DNA of 64,000 bases. It comes from Micromonospora haikouensis. GTDB taxonomy: Bacteria > Actinomycetota > Actinomycetes > Mycobacteriales > Micromonosporaceae. This document shows, piece by piece, positions 1 through 9,040 of this stretch. Numbering within the stretch: the stretch's first letter is position 1; every line of letters starts with the position of its first letter. A program made the position numbers and the translations under genes. The DNA is taken from assembly GCF_900091595.1 (NCBI RefSeq), contig NZ_FMCW01000010.1:144653-208652 (forward strand), read 5' to 3'. The notes beneath the pieces are model-generated. The model was not told the origin of the DNA. It saw only the letters and a list, made by a program, of their open reading frames with translations, and did no database searches.

Positions 1-43
1 TTTCGCCCCGACACTCATTGCGGGGGTGCTCGTTGCACCCGGT

Positions 44-652
44 GTGCGTATCGCAGGAATGATCATCGCGGCGGGCGGGGGACGCCGCCTCGGTGGCCCC
101 GAGGCGTTGCTCCACCAGGGTGACCAACCCCTGGTGGACCGGATGATCGACACGATGACCGAGGCGGGCTGCGCGCAGATCGTGGTGGTGCTGGGCGCGG
201 CGGCCGACCAGGTGCGGCAGACCGCCGACCTGACCCGGGCCACGGTGGTGGTCAACCGCGCCTGGGGCACCGGCGTCGGCTCGTCGATCCGGGCCGGCCT
301 CGCGGCGCTGACCGACCAGCGGATCGAGGCGGTGGTCGTGGTCCCGGTGGACATGCCGGGGCTCACCCCGGCGGCCGTGCGGCGGGTGGCCGCGTTGCCG
401 TACCCCGACGTGCTGGTCTGCGCCACCTACGACGGGCTGCGCGGCTACCCGATGCTGTTCGGCCGCCGGCACTGGTCCGGCATCGCCACCCTGGCCAGCG
501 CCGACGTCGGGGCCCGGCCCTACCTGCTGGCGCACAAGGACCAGATCGTCGACATCTCCTGCGACTCGGTGGCCGACGGCAGCCGCGTCGACACCCCGGA
601 GCTGATGGCCCTGTACGGGCTGACCGTCCCGCCCCAGCGCGTCGGCGCGTAG
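44..652 (+). CDS. MobA/MocA-like nucleotidyltransferase
   Basis: About 202 residues with the NTP-transferase fold of the MobA/MocA family, which transfers a nucleotide to molybdopterin-type or sugar-phosphate substrates in the cytoplasm. The N-terminal AAGGGRRLGG loop is the nucleotide-binding signature, PVDMPGL holds the metal-binding Asp, and the VGARPYL segment near the end is typical of CoxI-associated MobA-like proteins. The family Lys after the glycine loop (GxPK) is Glu here (GGPEALL), which is unusual. The start is uncertain: GTG 44 gives a typical N-terminus, while GTG 26 and ATG 59 are in frame. No molybdenum genes lie nearby, so the substrate is not defined. Confidence 0.75.
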   Translation: MRIAGMIIAAGGGRRLGGPEALLHQGDQPLVDRMIDTMTEAGCAQIVVVLGAAADQVRQTADLTRATVVVNRAWGTGVGSSIRAGLAALTDQRIEAVVVVPVDMPGLTPAAVRRVAALPYPDVLVCATYDGLRGYPMLFGRRHWSGIATLASADVGARPYLLAHKDQIVDISCDSVADGSRVDTPELMALYGLTVPPQRVGA

Positions 653-1220
653 CGGCGTTCCTGTGGTCGATTCCTGGACGGTTACTGCTCGCTGGTGACA
701 GGAACCGTCCAAGATTCAGAGCGACTCCGCCCTCCGAGGTGCCGGGCAGGTGCGCGATGTCCTCGGGGCCGCTCGTGAAACACGACACCGCCGTAGCGGC
801 GACCAGCTCCGTTCTCGTGCCGCAGCGAGCGCAGGGCGACATCGTCCCCGCCTGCGGTGCCCTGACCGCAGCCGGCCCCCCACCAACACGCCGCCGCCCA
901 GGAGCATCACACCACGCGATCGCACTCGCCCGCCCGCGCTCCCTTTCTGTCCCCCTTTGCTCTGCACCCGGATGCGCAACAGGCACGCGACGTGGTCGAC
1001 CGCCGGATGCCCCCTTTTATTCGGATCGTTGAATGTCGCCACCTTATCCCCGGTGCTGCGTATCTGGGTGCAGAGCAAAGGGGGTGCGGGATGTCGAGTG
1101 GGGTCGAGGGGGTGTGACGAAGAGTCACGCCGCCGGGCCTGCGCCCAGACGCCAGCGATCGTTGCGCAGCGTGGTCGAGCTGCGAGTGGCGCGGCCCCTC
1201 GGTCGGGGCGATCAGTCGAG
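653..1220. other. 568-bp intergenic stretch without a supportable gene
   Basis: No reading frame here has a credible start, ribosome site and family match. After the MobA-like gene there is a small inverted repeat (TGGACGGTT at 675-683 with AACCGTCCA at 703-711) that could end its transcript. The rest is dominated by the long diverged inverted repeat listed separately. Confidence 0.5.
951..1084. repeat. Long inverted repeat with diverged flanks
   Basis: The left arm at 951-978 contains CCCCCTTTGCTCTGCACCC and the right arm at 1057-1084 is its reverse complement, with 26 of 28 positions matching. Similarity continues outward to about 911 and 1125: both outer flanks read CGAGTG, then TCG, then GGTGTGA with mismatches between. 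This looks like two diverged copies of one roughly 60-bp element in opposite orientation around a 78-bp centre, not a simple terminator. Confidence 0.7.
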
Positions 1221-1655
1221 TCAGTCGAGGCAGAACTCGTTGCCCTCGGGGTCGGCCATGACGATGTGCCCCGCGTCGAGCGGTGCGGCGGGCTCGTGGC
1301 GGCGCAGCCGGGTCGCGCCGAGCGAGACGAGCCGCTCGGCCGCCGCCTCCAGGGCCGCCATCCGCGCGTCGCCGACCAGCCCCGGCGCGGCCCGTACGTC
1401 GAGGTGCACCCGGTTCTTGACCTGCTTGGGCTCCGGCACCCGCTGGAAGAACAGCCGCGGCGCGGCGCCGGCGGGGTCGACCACCGCCGAGGCGGAGTTG
1501 CGGCGCTCGGGCGGCACGCCCATCGCCTCCAGCGCCTGCTCCCACGACTCGAAGCCGGGCGGCGGGGCCTGCACCTGATGGCCGAGGGCCTCGGCCCAGA
1601 AGGCCGCCAGCGCGGCCGGATCGGCGCAGTCGAACGTGATCTGAACGTCGGTCAT
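1221..1655 (-). CDS. VOC-superfamily (glyoxalase/bleomycin-resistance-like) protein
   Basis: About 144 residues. The N-terminal DVQITFDCADPAALAAFWAEALG and C-terminal MADPEGNEFCLD are the conserved edges of the glyoxalase-like VOC fold, with the Glu of EGNEF in the usual metal-ligand position. Members are small cytoplasmic enzymes or antibiotic-binding proteins, and the substrate cannot be read here. ATG 1655 is chosen because GGAGG lies about 9 bases upstream. It is divergent from a WYL-type regulator with only 61 bp between the starts, so the two are probably regulated together. Confidence 0.85.
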   Translation of the reverse strand: MTDVQITFDCADPAALAAFWAEALGHQVQAPPPGFESWEQALEAMGVPPERRNSASAVVDPAGAAPRLFFQRVPEPKQVKNRVHLDVRAAPGLVGDARMAALEAAAERLVSLGATRLRRHEPAAPLDAGHIVMADPEGNEFCLD

Positions 1656-1680
1656 GGTGCCAGCCTCCGGCATATCGCGG

Positions 1681-1702
1681 ACAGGTTCGTTCCTAGACCT
1701 GT
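1681..1702. promoter_or_regulatory. Candidate operator between VOC gene and WYL regulator
   Basis: ACAGGT at 1681-1686 and its reverse complement ACCTGT at 1697-1702 form a perfect 6-bp dyad with a 10-bp centre, inside the 61-bp divergent interval. The spacing suits a dimeric regulator such as the adjacent WYL protein; binding is inferred. Confidence 0.45.
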
Positions 1703-1716
1703 GCAACGATCGACGG

Positions 1717-2682
1717 GTGACCGTCGAGGCGACGACCGAGCGGGTGCTGCGGCTGCTGGCGCTGCTGCAGCGGCGACCGTCCTGGACCGCCGCCGAGATC
1801 GCCGCCGAGCTGCGGGTCACCGACCGCTCGGTGCGCCGCGACGTGCAGCGGCTGCGCGCGCTCGGCTACCCGGTGCACGCGGCGGCGGGCGTCGGCGGCG
1901 GCTACCGGCTCGGCGCTGGCACCCGGCTGCCGCCGCTGCTGCTCGACGACGAGGAGGCGATCGCGACGGCGGTGTCCCTGCGGCTGGCCTCGGGTGGCAC
2001 GGTCGCCGGGGCGCAGGAGGCGGCACTGCGGGCGCTGGCCAAGCTCGACCAGGTGCTGCCCGCGCGGCTGCGCGCCGAGGTGCGGGCGGTGCACGCCGCC
2101 ACCGACACCCTGGTCGGCCCCGGGGTCGAGATCGACGCGGAGCTGCTGGTGACCCTCGCGCGGGCCTGCCGCGACGCCGTGCGGGTGCGGTTCCGTTACG
2201 CCGGCCGCGACGGCGCGGAGAGCGAGCGCACGGTCGAGCCGGTGCGGATGGTCACCACGGGCCGCCGGTGGTATCTGATGGCCTGGGACGTCGACCGCGG
2301 CGACTGGCGCACGTTCCGGCTGGACCGGATGCGCCAGACGACGGCGACGACGTGGCGCTTCCGGGCGCGGGAGCACCCCGACCCGGTCGCCCACGTGCGG
2401 CGGGCCGTGGCCGAGGCACCGTACCGGCACCTCGCACGGGTGCGGGTGCACGCCCCGCCGGACGCGCTGCGGGCGCTGGTGCCGCCGCAGGTGGGGCGGG
2501 TCGAGGGCGGCCGCGACGGCTGGTGCGTGCTCGTCGTCGGTGGGGACGACCTCGACTGGCTCGCCCTGCACGTGGCCCGGCTCGGCTTCGAGGCGGAGGT
2601 GCTGGAGCCGGCGGAGCTGCGGCAGGCCCTCGCCCGGCTCGCCCGCCGCCTCGCGGCGATGGCCGGGCCGGCTATCGCGTGA
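1717..2682 (+). CDS. HTH-WYL transcriptional regulator
   Basis: About 321 residues. Residues 6-60 form a DeoR/HTH_11-type winged helix (TAAEIAAELRVTDRSVRRDVQRL), followed by a GGGYRL wing. The WYL domain covers roughly 140-215, with RRWYLMAWD and DWRTFRLDRM as its signature, and a WCX-like C-terminal extension follows. WYL regulators bind DNA and sense small ligands or nucleic acids. GTG 1717 is chosen because it begins just before the helix-turn-helix. The gene diverges from the VOC gene and probably controls the shared interval. The start is moderately certain. Confidence 0.88.
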   Translation: MTVEATTERVLRLLALLQRRPSWTAAEIAAELRVTDRSVRRDVQRLRALGYPVHAAAGVGGGYRLGAGTRLPPLLLDDEEAIATAVSLRLASGGTVAGAQEAALRALAKLDQVLPARLRAEVRAVHAATDTLVGPGVEIDAELLVTLARACRDAVRVRFRYAGRDGAESERTVEPVRMVTTGRRWYLMAWDVDRGDWRTFRLDRMRQTTATTWRFRAREHPDPVAHVRRAVAEAPYRHLARVRVHAPPDALRALVPPQVGRVEGGRDGWCVLVVGGDDLDWLALHVARLGFEAEVLEPAELRQALARLARRLAAMAGPAIA

Positions 2683-2742
2683 TCGTCTGCTGATTCAGGA
2701 GACGACACGCCGGGCGGGTTCTCCAGAAACAGCAGACGATCA

Positions 2743-3207
2743 TCATGCGTCGCCGGCGCGTCGGTGGTGGTGGTCCAGCAGCTTGGACAGCAGCTCGGTC
2801 AGTCGCTGGCGCTCCCCGGCTGACAGCGGGGCCAGCAGCTCGTCCTGGCATTCGGCCAGGCGCCTCTCCAGCCGCCGCAGCTGCAGCCTGCCCGCCGCGG
2901 TCAACGAGATGATGTTGCGCCGACGGTCGGACGGGTCCGGGGCGCGCTCGACCAGCCTGCGCTCGGCGAGTTCGTTGACCGCCGCCACCATGTCGCTGAG
3001 GTGGATGCCGCTGCGGCGGCCCAGCGTGGCCTGGCTGGCGGGACCGAACTCCTCAAGCGTCGCCAGCAGGCGGTAGTGGTAGCCGCGGGCCTGGGCGGCG
3101 GAGAACGCGTCGCCCACCAGGCGCTGCGCGTGGCCGGCGGTCTGGGTGAGCAGCCAGCTGGGCAGGCTCTCCCAGCTGGCGGGCGCACTGTCGGCTGGCT
3201 TCTCCAT
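2743..3207 (-). CDS. MarR-family transcriptional regulator
   Basis: 154 residues, normal length for MarR. The winged helix is clear: [31 protein letters not shown] followed by the wing motif [16 protein letters not shown]. Such dimers usually repress a divergent gene until they bind a phenolic or other small ligand. ATG 3207 is preceded by AGGG inside the regulatory interval. It diverges from an epoxide hydrolase with 98 bp between the starts, and that interval holds a perfect palindrome, so autorepression together with control of the hydrolase is the simplest reading. Confidence 0.9.
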   Translation of the reverse strand: MEKPADSAPASWESLPSWLLTQTAGHAQRLVGDAFSAAQARGYHYRLLATLEEFGPASQATLGRRSGIHLSDMVAAVNELAERRLVERAPDPSDRRRNIISLTAAGRLQLRRLERRLAECQDELLAPLSAGERQRLTELLSKLLDHHHRRAGDA

Positions 3208-3235
3208 GTGACAACCCTAACAAATCGTTGGGCAC

Positions 3236-3259
3236 ACTAACGATATCGGTATCGTTAGT
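3236..3259. promoter_or_regulatory. Palindromic MarR-type operator
   Basis: ACTAACGATA at 3236-3245 and TATCGTTAGT at 3250-3259 are exact reverse complements around TCGG. A second, imperfect copy (CCTAAC...GTTGGG) lies at about 3215-3230, nearer the regulator start, and a lone half-site AACGTTAG at 3266-3273. Two sites in the 98-bp interval fit repression of both divergent genes. Confidence 0.75.
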
Positions 3260-3305
3260 CGCGCAAACGTTAGAGCACCAAACGAATATCCCTGGAGTCA
3301 AGGCC

Positions 3306-4388
3306 ATGATCAAGCCGTTCCGCATCGACGTCCCCCAGGCCGCTCTCGACGACCTCGACGACCGGCTCGGCCGCACCCGGTGGCCCAACGAGGTCGCCGA
3401 CGCCGGGTGGGACTACGGCTTCCCGCAGGCGCGGCTGAAGGAACTGGTCGAACACTGGCGCACCCGCTACGACTGGCGCGCGCAGGAGGCCCGGCTCAAT
3501 GAGCTTCCGCACCTCACCACCGAGATCGACGGCCAGAACGTCCACTTCGTCCACGTCAGGTCGGCAAAGCCGGACGCGCTCGCGCTGATCCTCACCCACG
3601 GCTGGCCCGGCTCGTTCCTGGAGTTCCTCGACGTGATCGAGCCGCTGTCGCGCGACTTCCACCTGGTGATCCCGTCCATTCCGGGCTTCGGCTTCTCCGG
3701 GCCGACCCACGAGCGCGGCTGGGACGTCGTCCGGGTCGCGCGGGCCTGGGCCGAGCTGATGCGCCGTCTCGGCTACGAGCGCTACGGCGCGCAGGGTGGC
3801 GACTTCGGCTCGGGCATCTCGTTGGCGCTCGGCGCGGTGGCACCCGAACGGGTCGTCGGGGTGCACGTCAACTACCTGCCGACCCGGCCGCTGCCGGACG
3901 CCGACATCCACCTGTCCGAGACGGACGAGGCCCGGCTGGACAAGGTCAGGCAGCTGATGGCGAACCGGCCGCCGTTCCAGGCGCTGCAGGCCGCCACCCC
4001 GCAGACCATCGGCTACGCGCTGACCGACTCGCCCGTCGGCCAGCTGGCCTGGATCGCCGAGCGCTTCGCGCAGTGGACGGACCCCCGCTCGCCCGTCAGC
4101 GACGAGCGGATGCTCACCGACGTCTCGCTGTACTGGCTGACCGCCACCGCGGCCTCCTCGGCGCGACTGCACCGCGAGGCCCCGCGTCGGATCGCGCCGT
4201 GCCCGGTGCCGGTGGGGGTGGCCGTGTTCCCGCACGACATCACGCAGTCGGTGCGACCGCTGGCCGAGCGGCTCTACGACATCCGGCACTGGTCGGAGTT
4301 CGAGCGCGGGGGCCACTTCGCCGCGATGGAGGTGCCGGAGCTGCTCGCCGGGGACATCCGGGACTTCTACCTGACCTCCCTCGCCTGA
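3306..4388 (+). CDS. Epoxide hydrolase (EHN plus alpha/beta hydrolase)
   Basis: 360 residues. The N-terminal 110 residues are the EHN domain ([23 protein letters not shown]). The alpha/beta-hydrolase core has the HGWPGS oxyanion motif at 98-103, the nucleophile Asp166 in GGDFGSG, and the catalytic His337 in GGHFAAME. This combination is diagnostic of soluble epoxide hydrolases, which open epoxides to diols. ATG 3306 has GGAG eight bases upstream. The neighbouring MarR regulator and operator suggest induction by a xenobiotic or aromatic compound. The natural substrate is not evident. Confidence 0.92.
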   Translation: MIKPFRIDVPQAALDDLDDRLGRTRWPNEVADAGWDYGFPQARLKELVEHWRTRYDWRAQEARLNELPHLTTEIDGQNVHFVHVRSAKPDALALILTHGWPGSFLEFLDVIEPLSRDFHLVIPSIPGFGFSGPTHERGWDVVRVARAWAELMRRLGYERYGAQGGDFGSGISLALGAVAPERVVGVHVNYLPTRPLPDADIHLSETDEARLDKVRQLMANRPPFQALQAATPQTIGYALTDSPVGQLAWIAERFAQWTDPRSPVSDERMLTDVSLYWLTATAASSARLHREAPRRIAPCPVPVGVAVFPHDITQSVRPLAERLYDIRHWSEFERGGHFAAMEVPELLAGDIRDFYLTSLA

Positions 4389-4425
4389 CACGGCGTCGCC
4401 GCGCCGGTGCCGCCGGCCGCAAACG

Positions 4426-4468
4426 CGCCGGGGCTGCTCGCCCGAACGACGGACGAGCAGCCCCGGCG
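4426..4468. terminator. Bidirectional hairpin terminator
   Basis: CGCCGGGGCTGCTCG at 4426-4440 pairs perfectly with CGAGCAGCCCCGGCG at 4454-4468, leaving a 13-base loop. It sits between the convergent epoxide hydrolase and GH1 genes and can serve both. Confidence 0.85.
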
Positions 4469-4476
4469 GGCACAGC

Positions 4477-5886
4477 TCACTCGCCGGCCGGCGGCTCCAG
4501 CCGACCCGTGGCGGTCAGGGCCCGGTACCAGTGGGCGCTGTCCTTCCAGATCCGCTCCTGCGTGTCGTAGTCGACGCGGATGATGCCGAAGCGGCGGTCG
4601 TAGCCCCACGCCCACTCGAAGTTGTCCAGCAGCGACCAGACGAAGTAGCCGCGCACGTCCGCGCCCGCGTCCATGGCCGCGCCGACCGCGTCGATGTGCC
4701 GGTACAGGTAGTCCAGCCGCCGCTCGTCGTGGACCCGGCCGTCGGGGGTGACCACGTCGTCGAACGCCGCGCCGTTCTCGGTGATCATCAGCGGCAGGCC
4801 GGGGTGCTCCCGGTGCAGCCGCAGCAGCAGCTCGGTCAGGCCGGCGGGCTCGATGTTCCAGCCCATCGCCGTGTACGGGCCCGGCTGCGGCAGGAAGTCC
4901 ACGTCGTCGGCGCCGACCCACGGGGTGTGCGCCGAGCTGCCGTGCCCGTCGTTGTCCGAGCGGGCCGAGACGCCGTCCCAGGCCCGCACCAGGGTGGTCG
5001 AGTAGTAGTTGACCCCGAGCACGTCCAGCGGCACCGCGATCGTGCGCTCGTCGCCGTCGCGCACGAACGACCAGTCGGTCACCTTCGCGGTGTCGGCGAG
5101 CAGGTCCGCCGGGTACGCCCCGTCGAGCAGCGGCCCGAGGAACGCCCGGTTGGCCAGCGCGTCGATGCGGCGCACCGCGTCGGCGTCGGCGGCCGAGCCC
5201 GACGCCGGCCGGACCACGTGCAGGTTCAGCGTCACCGACAGCTCCGCCGCCGGCGCCAGCTCGCGCACCACCCGGCCGGCGAGGCCGTGGGCGAGGTTGA
5301 GATGGTGTACGGCGGCCAGCGCCCCGGCCGGCTCGGTGCGGCCCGGCGCGTGCACCCCGGAGCCGTAGCCGAGGTACGCCGAGCACCACGGCTCGTTGAA
5401 CGTCGTCCAGGTGTGCACCCGGTCGCCGAGCGCCGCCACGATGCCGGCCGCGTACTCCTGGAACCGCAGCGCGGTGTCCCGCGCCGGCCAGCCGCCGGCG
5501 TCCTCCAGCTCCTGCGGCAGGTCCCAGTGGTACATGGTGGCCACCGGCCGCACGCCCCGCTCCAGCAGCCCGTCGACGAGCCGGGAGTAGAAGTCCAGCC
5601 CGGCCCGGTTGAACGCCCCGGAGCCGCCGGGCTGCACCCGGGGCCAGGAGATCGAGAACCGGTACGCCGACAGCCCCAGCTCGGCGATGTGCCCCAGGTC
5701 CTCGGCCCAGCGGTGGTAGTGGTCGGCGGCCACGTCGCCGGTGTCCCCGTTCAGGGTGCGGCCGGGGGTGTGGCTGTAGGTGTCCCAGATCGACGGGCCC
5801 CGCCCGTCCTCGGTGGCCGCGCCCTCGATCTGGTACGACGCCGTGGCCGAGCCCCACACGAAGCCCTCGGGAAACACTCGCGTCAC
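4477..5886 (-). CDS. GH1 beta-glucosidase, cytoplasmic
   Basis: 469 residues, full length for GH1. The acid/base Glu165 is in TFNEP and the nucleophile Glu370 in ITENG; the N-terminal [14 protein letters not shown] is the family signature. There is no signal peptide, so it acts on imported oligosaccharides. GTG 5886 overlaps the stop of the upstream alpha-xylosidase gene as GTGA, so translation is probably coupled. It is the last gene of the LacI-controlled transport operon. Together with the alpha-xylosidase it could alternately remove xylose and glucose from xyloglucan fragments. Confidence 0.93.
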   Translation of the reverse strand: MTRVFPEGFVWGSATASYQIEGAATEDGRGPSIWDTYSHTPGRTLNGDTGDVAADHYHRWAEDLGHIAELGLSAYRFSISWPRVQPGGSGAFNRAGLDFYSRLVDGLLERGVRPVATMYHWDLPQELEDAGGWPARDTALRFQEYAAGIVAALGDRVHTWTTFNEPWCSAYLGYGSGVHAPGRTEPAGALAAVHHLNLAHGLAGRVVRELAPAAELSVTLNLHVVRPASGSAADADAVRRIDALANRAFLGPLLDGAYPADLLADTAKVTDWSFVRDGDERTIAVPLDVLGVNYYSTTLVRAWDGVSARSDNDGHGSSAHTPWVGADDVDFLPQPGPYTAMGWNIEPAGLTELLLRLHREHPGLPLMITENGAAFDDVVTPDGRVHDERRLDYLYRHIDAVGAAMDAGADVRGYFVWSLLDNFEWAWGYDRRFGIIRVDYDTQERIWKDSAHWYRALTATGRLEPPAGE

Positions 5887-8150
5887 CGGTTCGCCCCCGT
5901 TTCCAGCACGTCGCCGCCCGGCGACCCTGATCCCACCACGTCACAGTCGTAGCCGGACGACGCGCCGGCCACCACGTCCACGGCGGCGGTCCCGCCGTCG
6001 TACCGCACCTCGAACTCGGCCCCCGGACCGCCGCCGGGCGACGGGATCCGCACCCGCGTCCGCTGGCCCTCGACGGGCGCGAACAGCCGCAGCCGCACGC
6101 CGTCGGCCCACTCGTAGTCGGGCCGGTCGTGCGTCGCGCCGAACGGGATCACCGCACCGGGGCGGGCGAGCACCGGCAGGCTGTCGTAGTCGTGCTTCTC
6201 GGTCACCCACGCCGGCCCGGTGAGCTGCGCGCCGCTGACCAGGTTGGTCCAGGTGCCGGCGGGCACGTAGTAGGTGACCTCCCCGTCGGGGCTCATCACG
6301 GGCGCGACCAGCACGTCGGGGCCGAGCATGTACTGCCGGTCGAGGTACGCGGCCATCGGGTCGTCCGGGAACTCCACGATCATCGGCCGCATCACCGGCA
6401 CCCCGTCGCGGTGCGCCTCCTCGGCCGCCGCCGCCAGGTAGGGCATCAGGCTCAGCTTGAGCCGGGTGAAGTGGCGCAGCACCTCCACGGCCTCGTCGTC
6501 GTACGCCCACGGCACCCGGTACGAGCCGGAGCCGTGCAGCCGCGAGTGCGAGGAGAGCAGCCCGAACGCGATCCACCGCTTGAACACGGCCGGGTCGGGG
6601 GTGCCCTCGAAGCCGCCGATGTCGTGGCTCCAGTAGCCGAACCCGGACGCCGACAGCGACAGCCCGCCGCGCAGCGACTCGGCCATCGCCACGAATGTCG
6701 ACTCGCAGTCGCCGCCCCAGTGCACCGGGAACTGCTGCCCGCCGGCCGTGGCCGACCGGGCGAACACGACCGCCTCGCCGACGCCGCGCTCGGCCTCCAG
6801 CAGCTCGAAGACGGCCTTGTTGTAGAGGTAGGCGTAGTAGTTGTGCATCCGCTGCGGGTCCGACCCGTCGTGCCAGACCACCTCGGTGGGGATGCGCTCG
6901 CCGAAGTCGGTCTTGAAGCAGTCGACGCCCATGTCGAGCAGCACCTTGAGCTTGCTGTTGAACCAGGCCACCGCGTCGGGGTTGGTGAAGTCGACGAGCG
7001 CCATGCCGGCCTGCCACTTGTCCCACTGCCAGACCGACCCGTCGGGGTTGCGCACCAGGTAGCCGGCCTGGCGGCCCTCCTCGAACAGGTAGGAGCGCTG
7101 GGCGATGTACGGGTTGATCCACACGCACACCTTCAGGCCGCGCTCGTGCAGCCGGCGCAGCATCCCCTCCGGGTCGGGGAAGGTCGCCGGGTCCCACACG
7201 AAGTCGACCCAGTGGAACTGCCGCATCCAGAAGCAGTCGAAGTGGAACACCGACAGCGGCAGGTCCCGCTCGGCCATCCCGTCGATGAACTCGGTGACGG
7301 TCTTCTCGTCGTACGACGTGGTGAACGACGTCGACAGCCACAGCCCGTACGACCAGGCCGGGACGCGGGCCGGGCGGCCGGTGAGCGCGGTGTAGCGGCG
7401 CAGCACGTCCTTCGGGGTGGGCCCGTCGATCAGGTAGTAGGTCAGCGACTGCCCCTCGACGCTGAACTGGGCCTGCGAGACGACCTCCGAGCCGACCTCG
7501 AACGACACGTGCTCGGGGTGGTCGACGAAGACGCCGTAGCCGGCGCTGCTGAGATAGAACGGCACGTTCTTGTACGCCTGCTCGCTGGCGGTGCCGCCGT
7601 CGGCGTTCCAGATGTCGACGGTCTGGCCGTTCTTGACGAACGGGCCGAACCGCTCGCCGAGGCCGTAGATCGTCTCCCCGACGCCCAGCGCCAGCCGGTC
7701 GTGGACGAAGTGGCGGCCCTCGCCGTCGGTGACGACGCCGACGCTGCGCTCGGTGGACGAGGTGACCAGGCGGTCGCCGCGCAGGAAGTCGACCCGCCAC
7801 CGGTCGACCAGCGTGACGCGGGCGGTCAGCTCGCCGGTGGTCAGGGCGGCGCTGACGCCGGTGACCTCGACGGTGACGGGGTGGTCGTCGCCGGCCGCGA
7901 GGGCGAAGCGCGGCTGCTTCGGCAGCCCGCCGCTGTGGTGCCCGACGGTCACCCCGATCACGCCGGGGGCGGGGGAGAAGAACTGCACGGTGACGACCGG
8001 GCGGTTGAGGGTGTCGCCCCGCCCGGTGATCTGACCGGTCGGCGCGAAGACGGTGAAGCCGCGTTCGTCCGGCTCCACCGATTCGACTGTGCCGGGGCGC
8101 AGCACGGTGACCCCCGGACGCAGTTGCCAGTACCCGTCGGTGAACTTCAC
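5883..8150 (-). CDS. yicI: GH31 alpha-xylosidase, YicI type
   Basis: 755 residues, close to the 772 of E. coli YicI. The nucleophile Asp415 is in KTDFGERIP and the acid Asp481 in GGDCES, one position before YicI Asp416 and Asp482. The YicI residues tied to xylose specificity are also present with the same offset: Phe276, Cys306, Phe307, Trp344, Lys413. The enzyme should remove alpha-1,6-xylose from xyloglucan oligosaccharides or isoprimeverose. GTG 8150 has AGGAG about 7 bases upstream and overlaps the upstream permease stop as GTGA. The protein lacks a signal peptide. Confidence 0.93.
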   Translation of the reverse strand: MKFTDGYWQLRPGVTVLRPGTVESVEPDERGFTVFAPTGQITGRGDTLNRPVVTVQFFSPAPGVIGVTVGHHSGGLPKQPRFALAAGDDHPVTVEVTGVSAALTTGELTARVTLVDRWRVDFLRGDRLVTSSTERSVGVVTDGEGRHFVHDRLALGVGETIYGLGERFGPFVKNGQTVDIWNADGGTASEQAYKNVPFYLSSAGYGVFVDHPEHVSFEVGSEVVSQAQFSVEGQSLTYYLIDGPTPKDVLRRYTALTGRPARVPAWSYGLWLSTSFTTSYDEKTVTEFIDGMAERDLPLSVFHFDCFWMRQFHWVDFVWDPATFPDPEGMLRRLHERGLKVCVWINPYIAQRSYLFEEGRQAGYLVRNPDGSVWQWDKWQAGMALVDFTNPDAVAWFNSKLKVLLDMGVDCFKTDFGERIPTEVVWHDGSDPQRMHNYYAYLYNKAVFELLEAERGVGEAVVFARSATAGGQQFPVHWGGDCESTFVAMAESLRGGLSLSASGFGYWSHDIGGFEGTPDPAVFKRWIAFGLLSSHSRLHGSGSYRVPWAYDDEAVEVLRHFTRLKLSLMPYLAAAAEEAHRDGVPVMRPMIVEFPDDPMAAYLDRQYMLGPDVLVAPVMSPDGEVTYYVPAGTWTNLVSGAQLTGPAWVTEKHDYDSLPVLARPGAVIPFGATHDRPDYEWADGVRLRLFAPVEGQRTRVRIPSPGGGPGAEFEVRYDGGTAAVDVVAGASSGYDCDVVGSGSPGGDVLETGANR

Positions 8151-9040
8151 TTCTCGGCTCCTACCGTGATGCCGCGGCTCAGCGTGCGCTGGAAGATGAG
8201 GAAGAACACGATCGCCGGGACGAGGCTGATCAGCGCCCCGGCGTTGGTGGTGGGGGCGTCCATCAGCCGGTCGCCCTGCAACGACGCGAGGGCCACCGGG
8301 ATGGTCTGGGTCTGGTTGTCGATGAGCATCACCAGCGGGATGAGGAACTCGTTCCAGGTCCAGATGAAGAAGAAGACCAGCAGCACGGCGAGGGTGGGCC
8401 GGACGTTGGGCAGGACGACCCGCCACAGGATCGTCCACTTGCCGGACCCGTCCAGCGCCGCCGCCTCCAGCAGGCTCTTGGGGAACGTGCCGAGCACCGA
8501 GGCCAGCAGGTACGTGCCGAACGCGCTCTGGATGACCGTGAAGATGATGATCACGACGAGCCGGGTGTTGTAGAGGCCCACCTCCTTGGCGAAGTAGTAG
8601 AGCGGGTAGACCAGGGACTCCTGCGGCAGCATGTTGGCCAGCAGGAACGCCCCGACGATCCAGAGCCGGCCCCGGACCCGGCCGATGCCCAGCGCGTACG
8701 CGTTGAGCAGCGACACGGCGACCGCGAGCACCGCGACCGAGCCGGCGATGAGCGCGGAGTTCCACAGCTTCTGCGGGAAGTCGACCTGCGTCCAGTAGGT
8801 GCGCAGGCCCTGGGTGTAGAACTCCGACGGCCAGCTCAGCGGCCCGTCCGTGGAGTACTGCCCGGGCGTCTTGAACGCGTTGAGCAGCATGAACACGAAC
8901 GGCACCAGCATGACCAGGGCGCCGACGGTGACCACGGCCAGCACGATCCAGCGGCCGACGCCCCGGTGGTGCCGGTCGCGAACAGGAGTGGCCCGGCCGG
9001 TCTTCGCGGGGGCCTCGGCGGGGGTGAGGGTGACGGACAT
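8147..9040 (-). CDS. Sugar ABC transporter permease (MalG/CUT1 type)
   Basis: 297 residues with six predicted membrane segments. The cytoplasmic EAA loop reads LLEAAALDGSGKWTILWRVVLP, the contact site for the ATPase. It partners with the permease encoded just upstream: its ATG 9040 shares one base with that gene's stop (TGATG). No ATPase gene is in this operon, so a shared ATPase, of the MsiK type or SugC at 27.4 kb, probably drives it. Substrate by context is a xylosylated glucan oligosaccharide. Confidence 0.9.
   Translation of the reverse strand: MSVTLTPAEAPAKTGRATPVRDRHHRGVGRWIVLAVVTVGALVMLVPFVFMLLNAFKTPGQYSTDGPLSWPSEFYTQGLRTYWTQVDFPQKLWNSALIAGSVAVLAVAVSLLNAYALGIGRVRGRLWIVGAFLLANMLPQESLVYPLYYFAKEVGLYNTRLVVIIIFTVIQSAFGTYLLASVLGTFPKSLLEAAALDGSGKWTILWRVVLPNVRPTLAVLLVFFFIWTWNEFLIPLVMLIDNQTQTIPVALASLQGDRLMDAPTTNAGALISLVPAIVFFLIFQRTLSRGITVGAEK

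Noticed and set aside
750..2693. A 647-codon plus-strand frame across the repeat, the VOC gene and the WYL gene
   Set aside because: It is rich in Arg and Ala with no family match, and it overlaps two clear genes in other frames.
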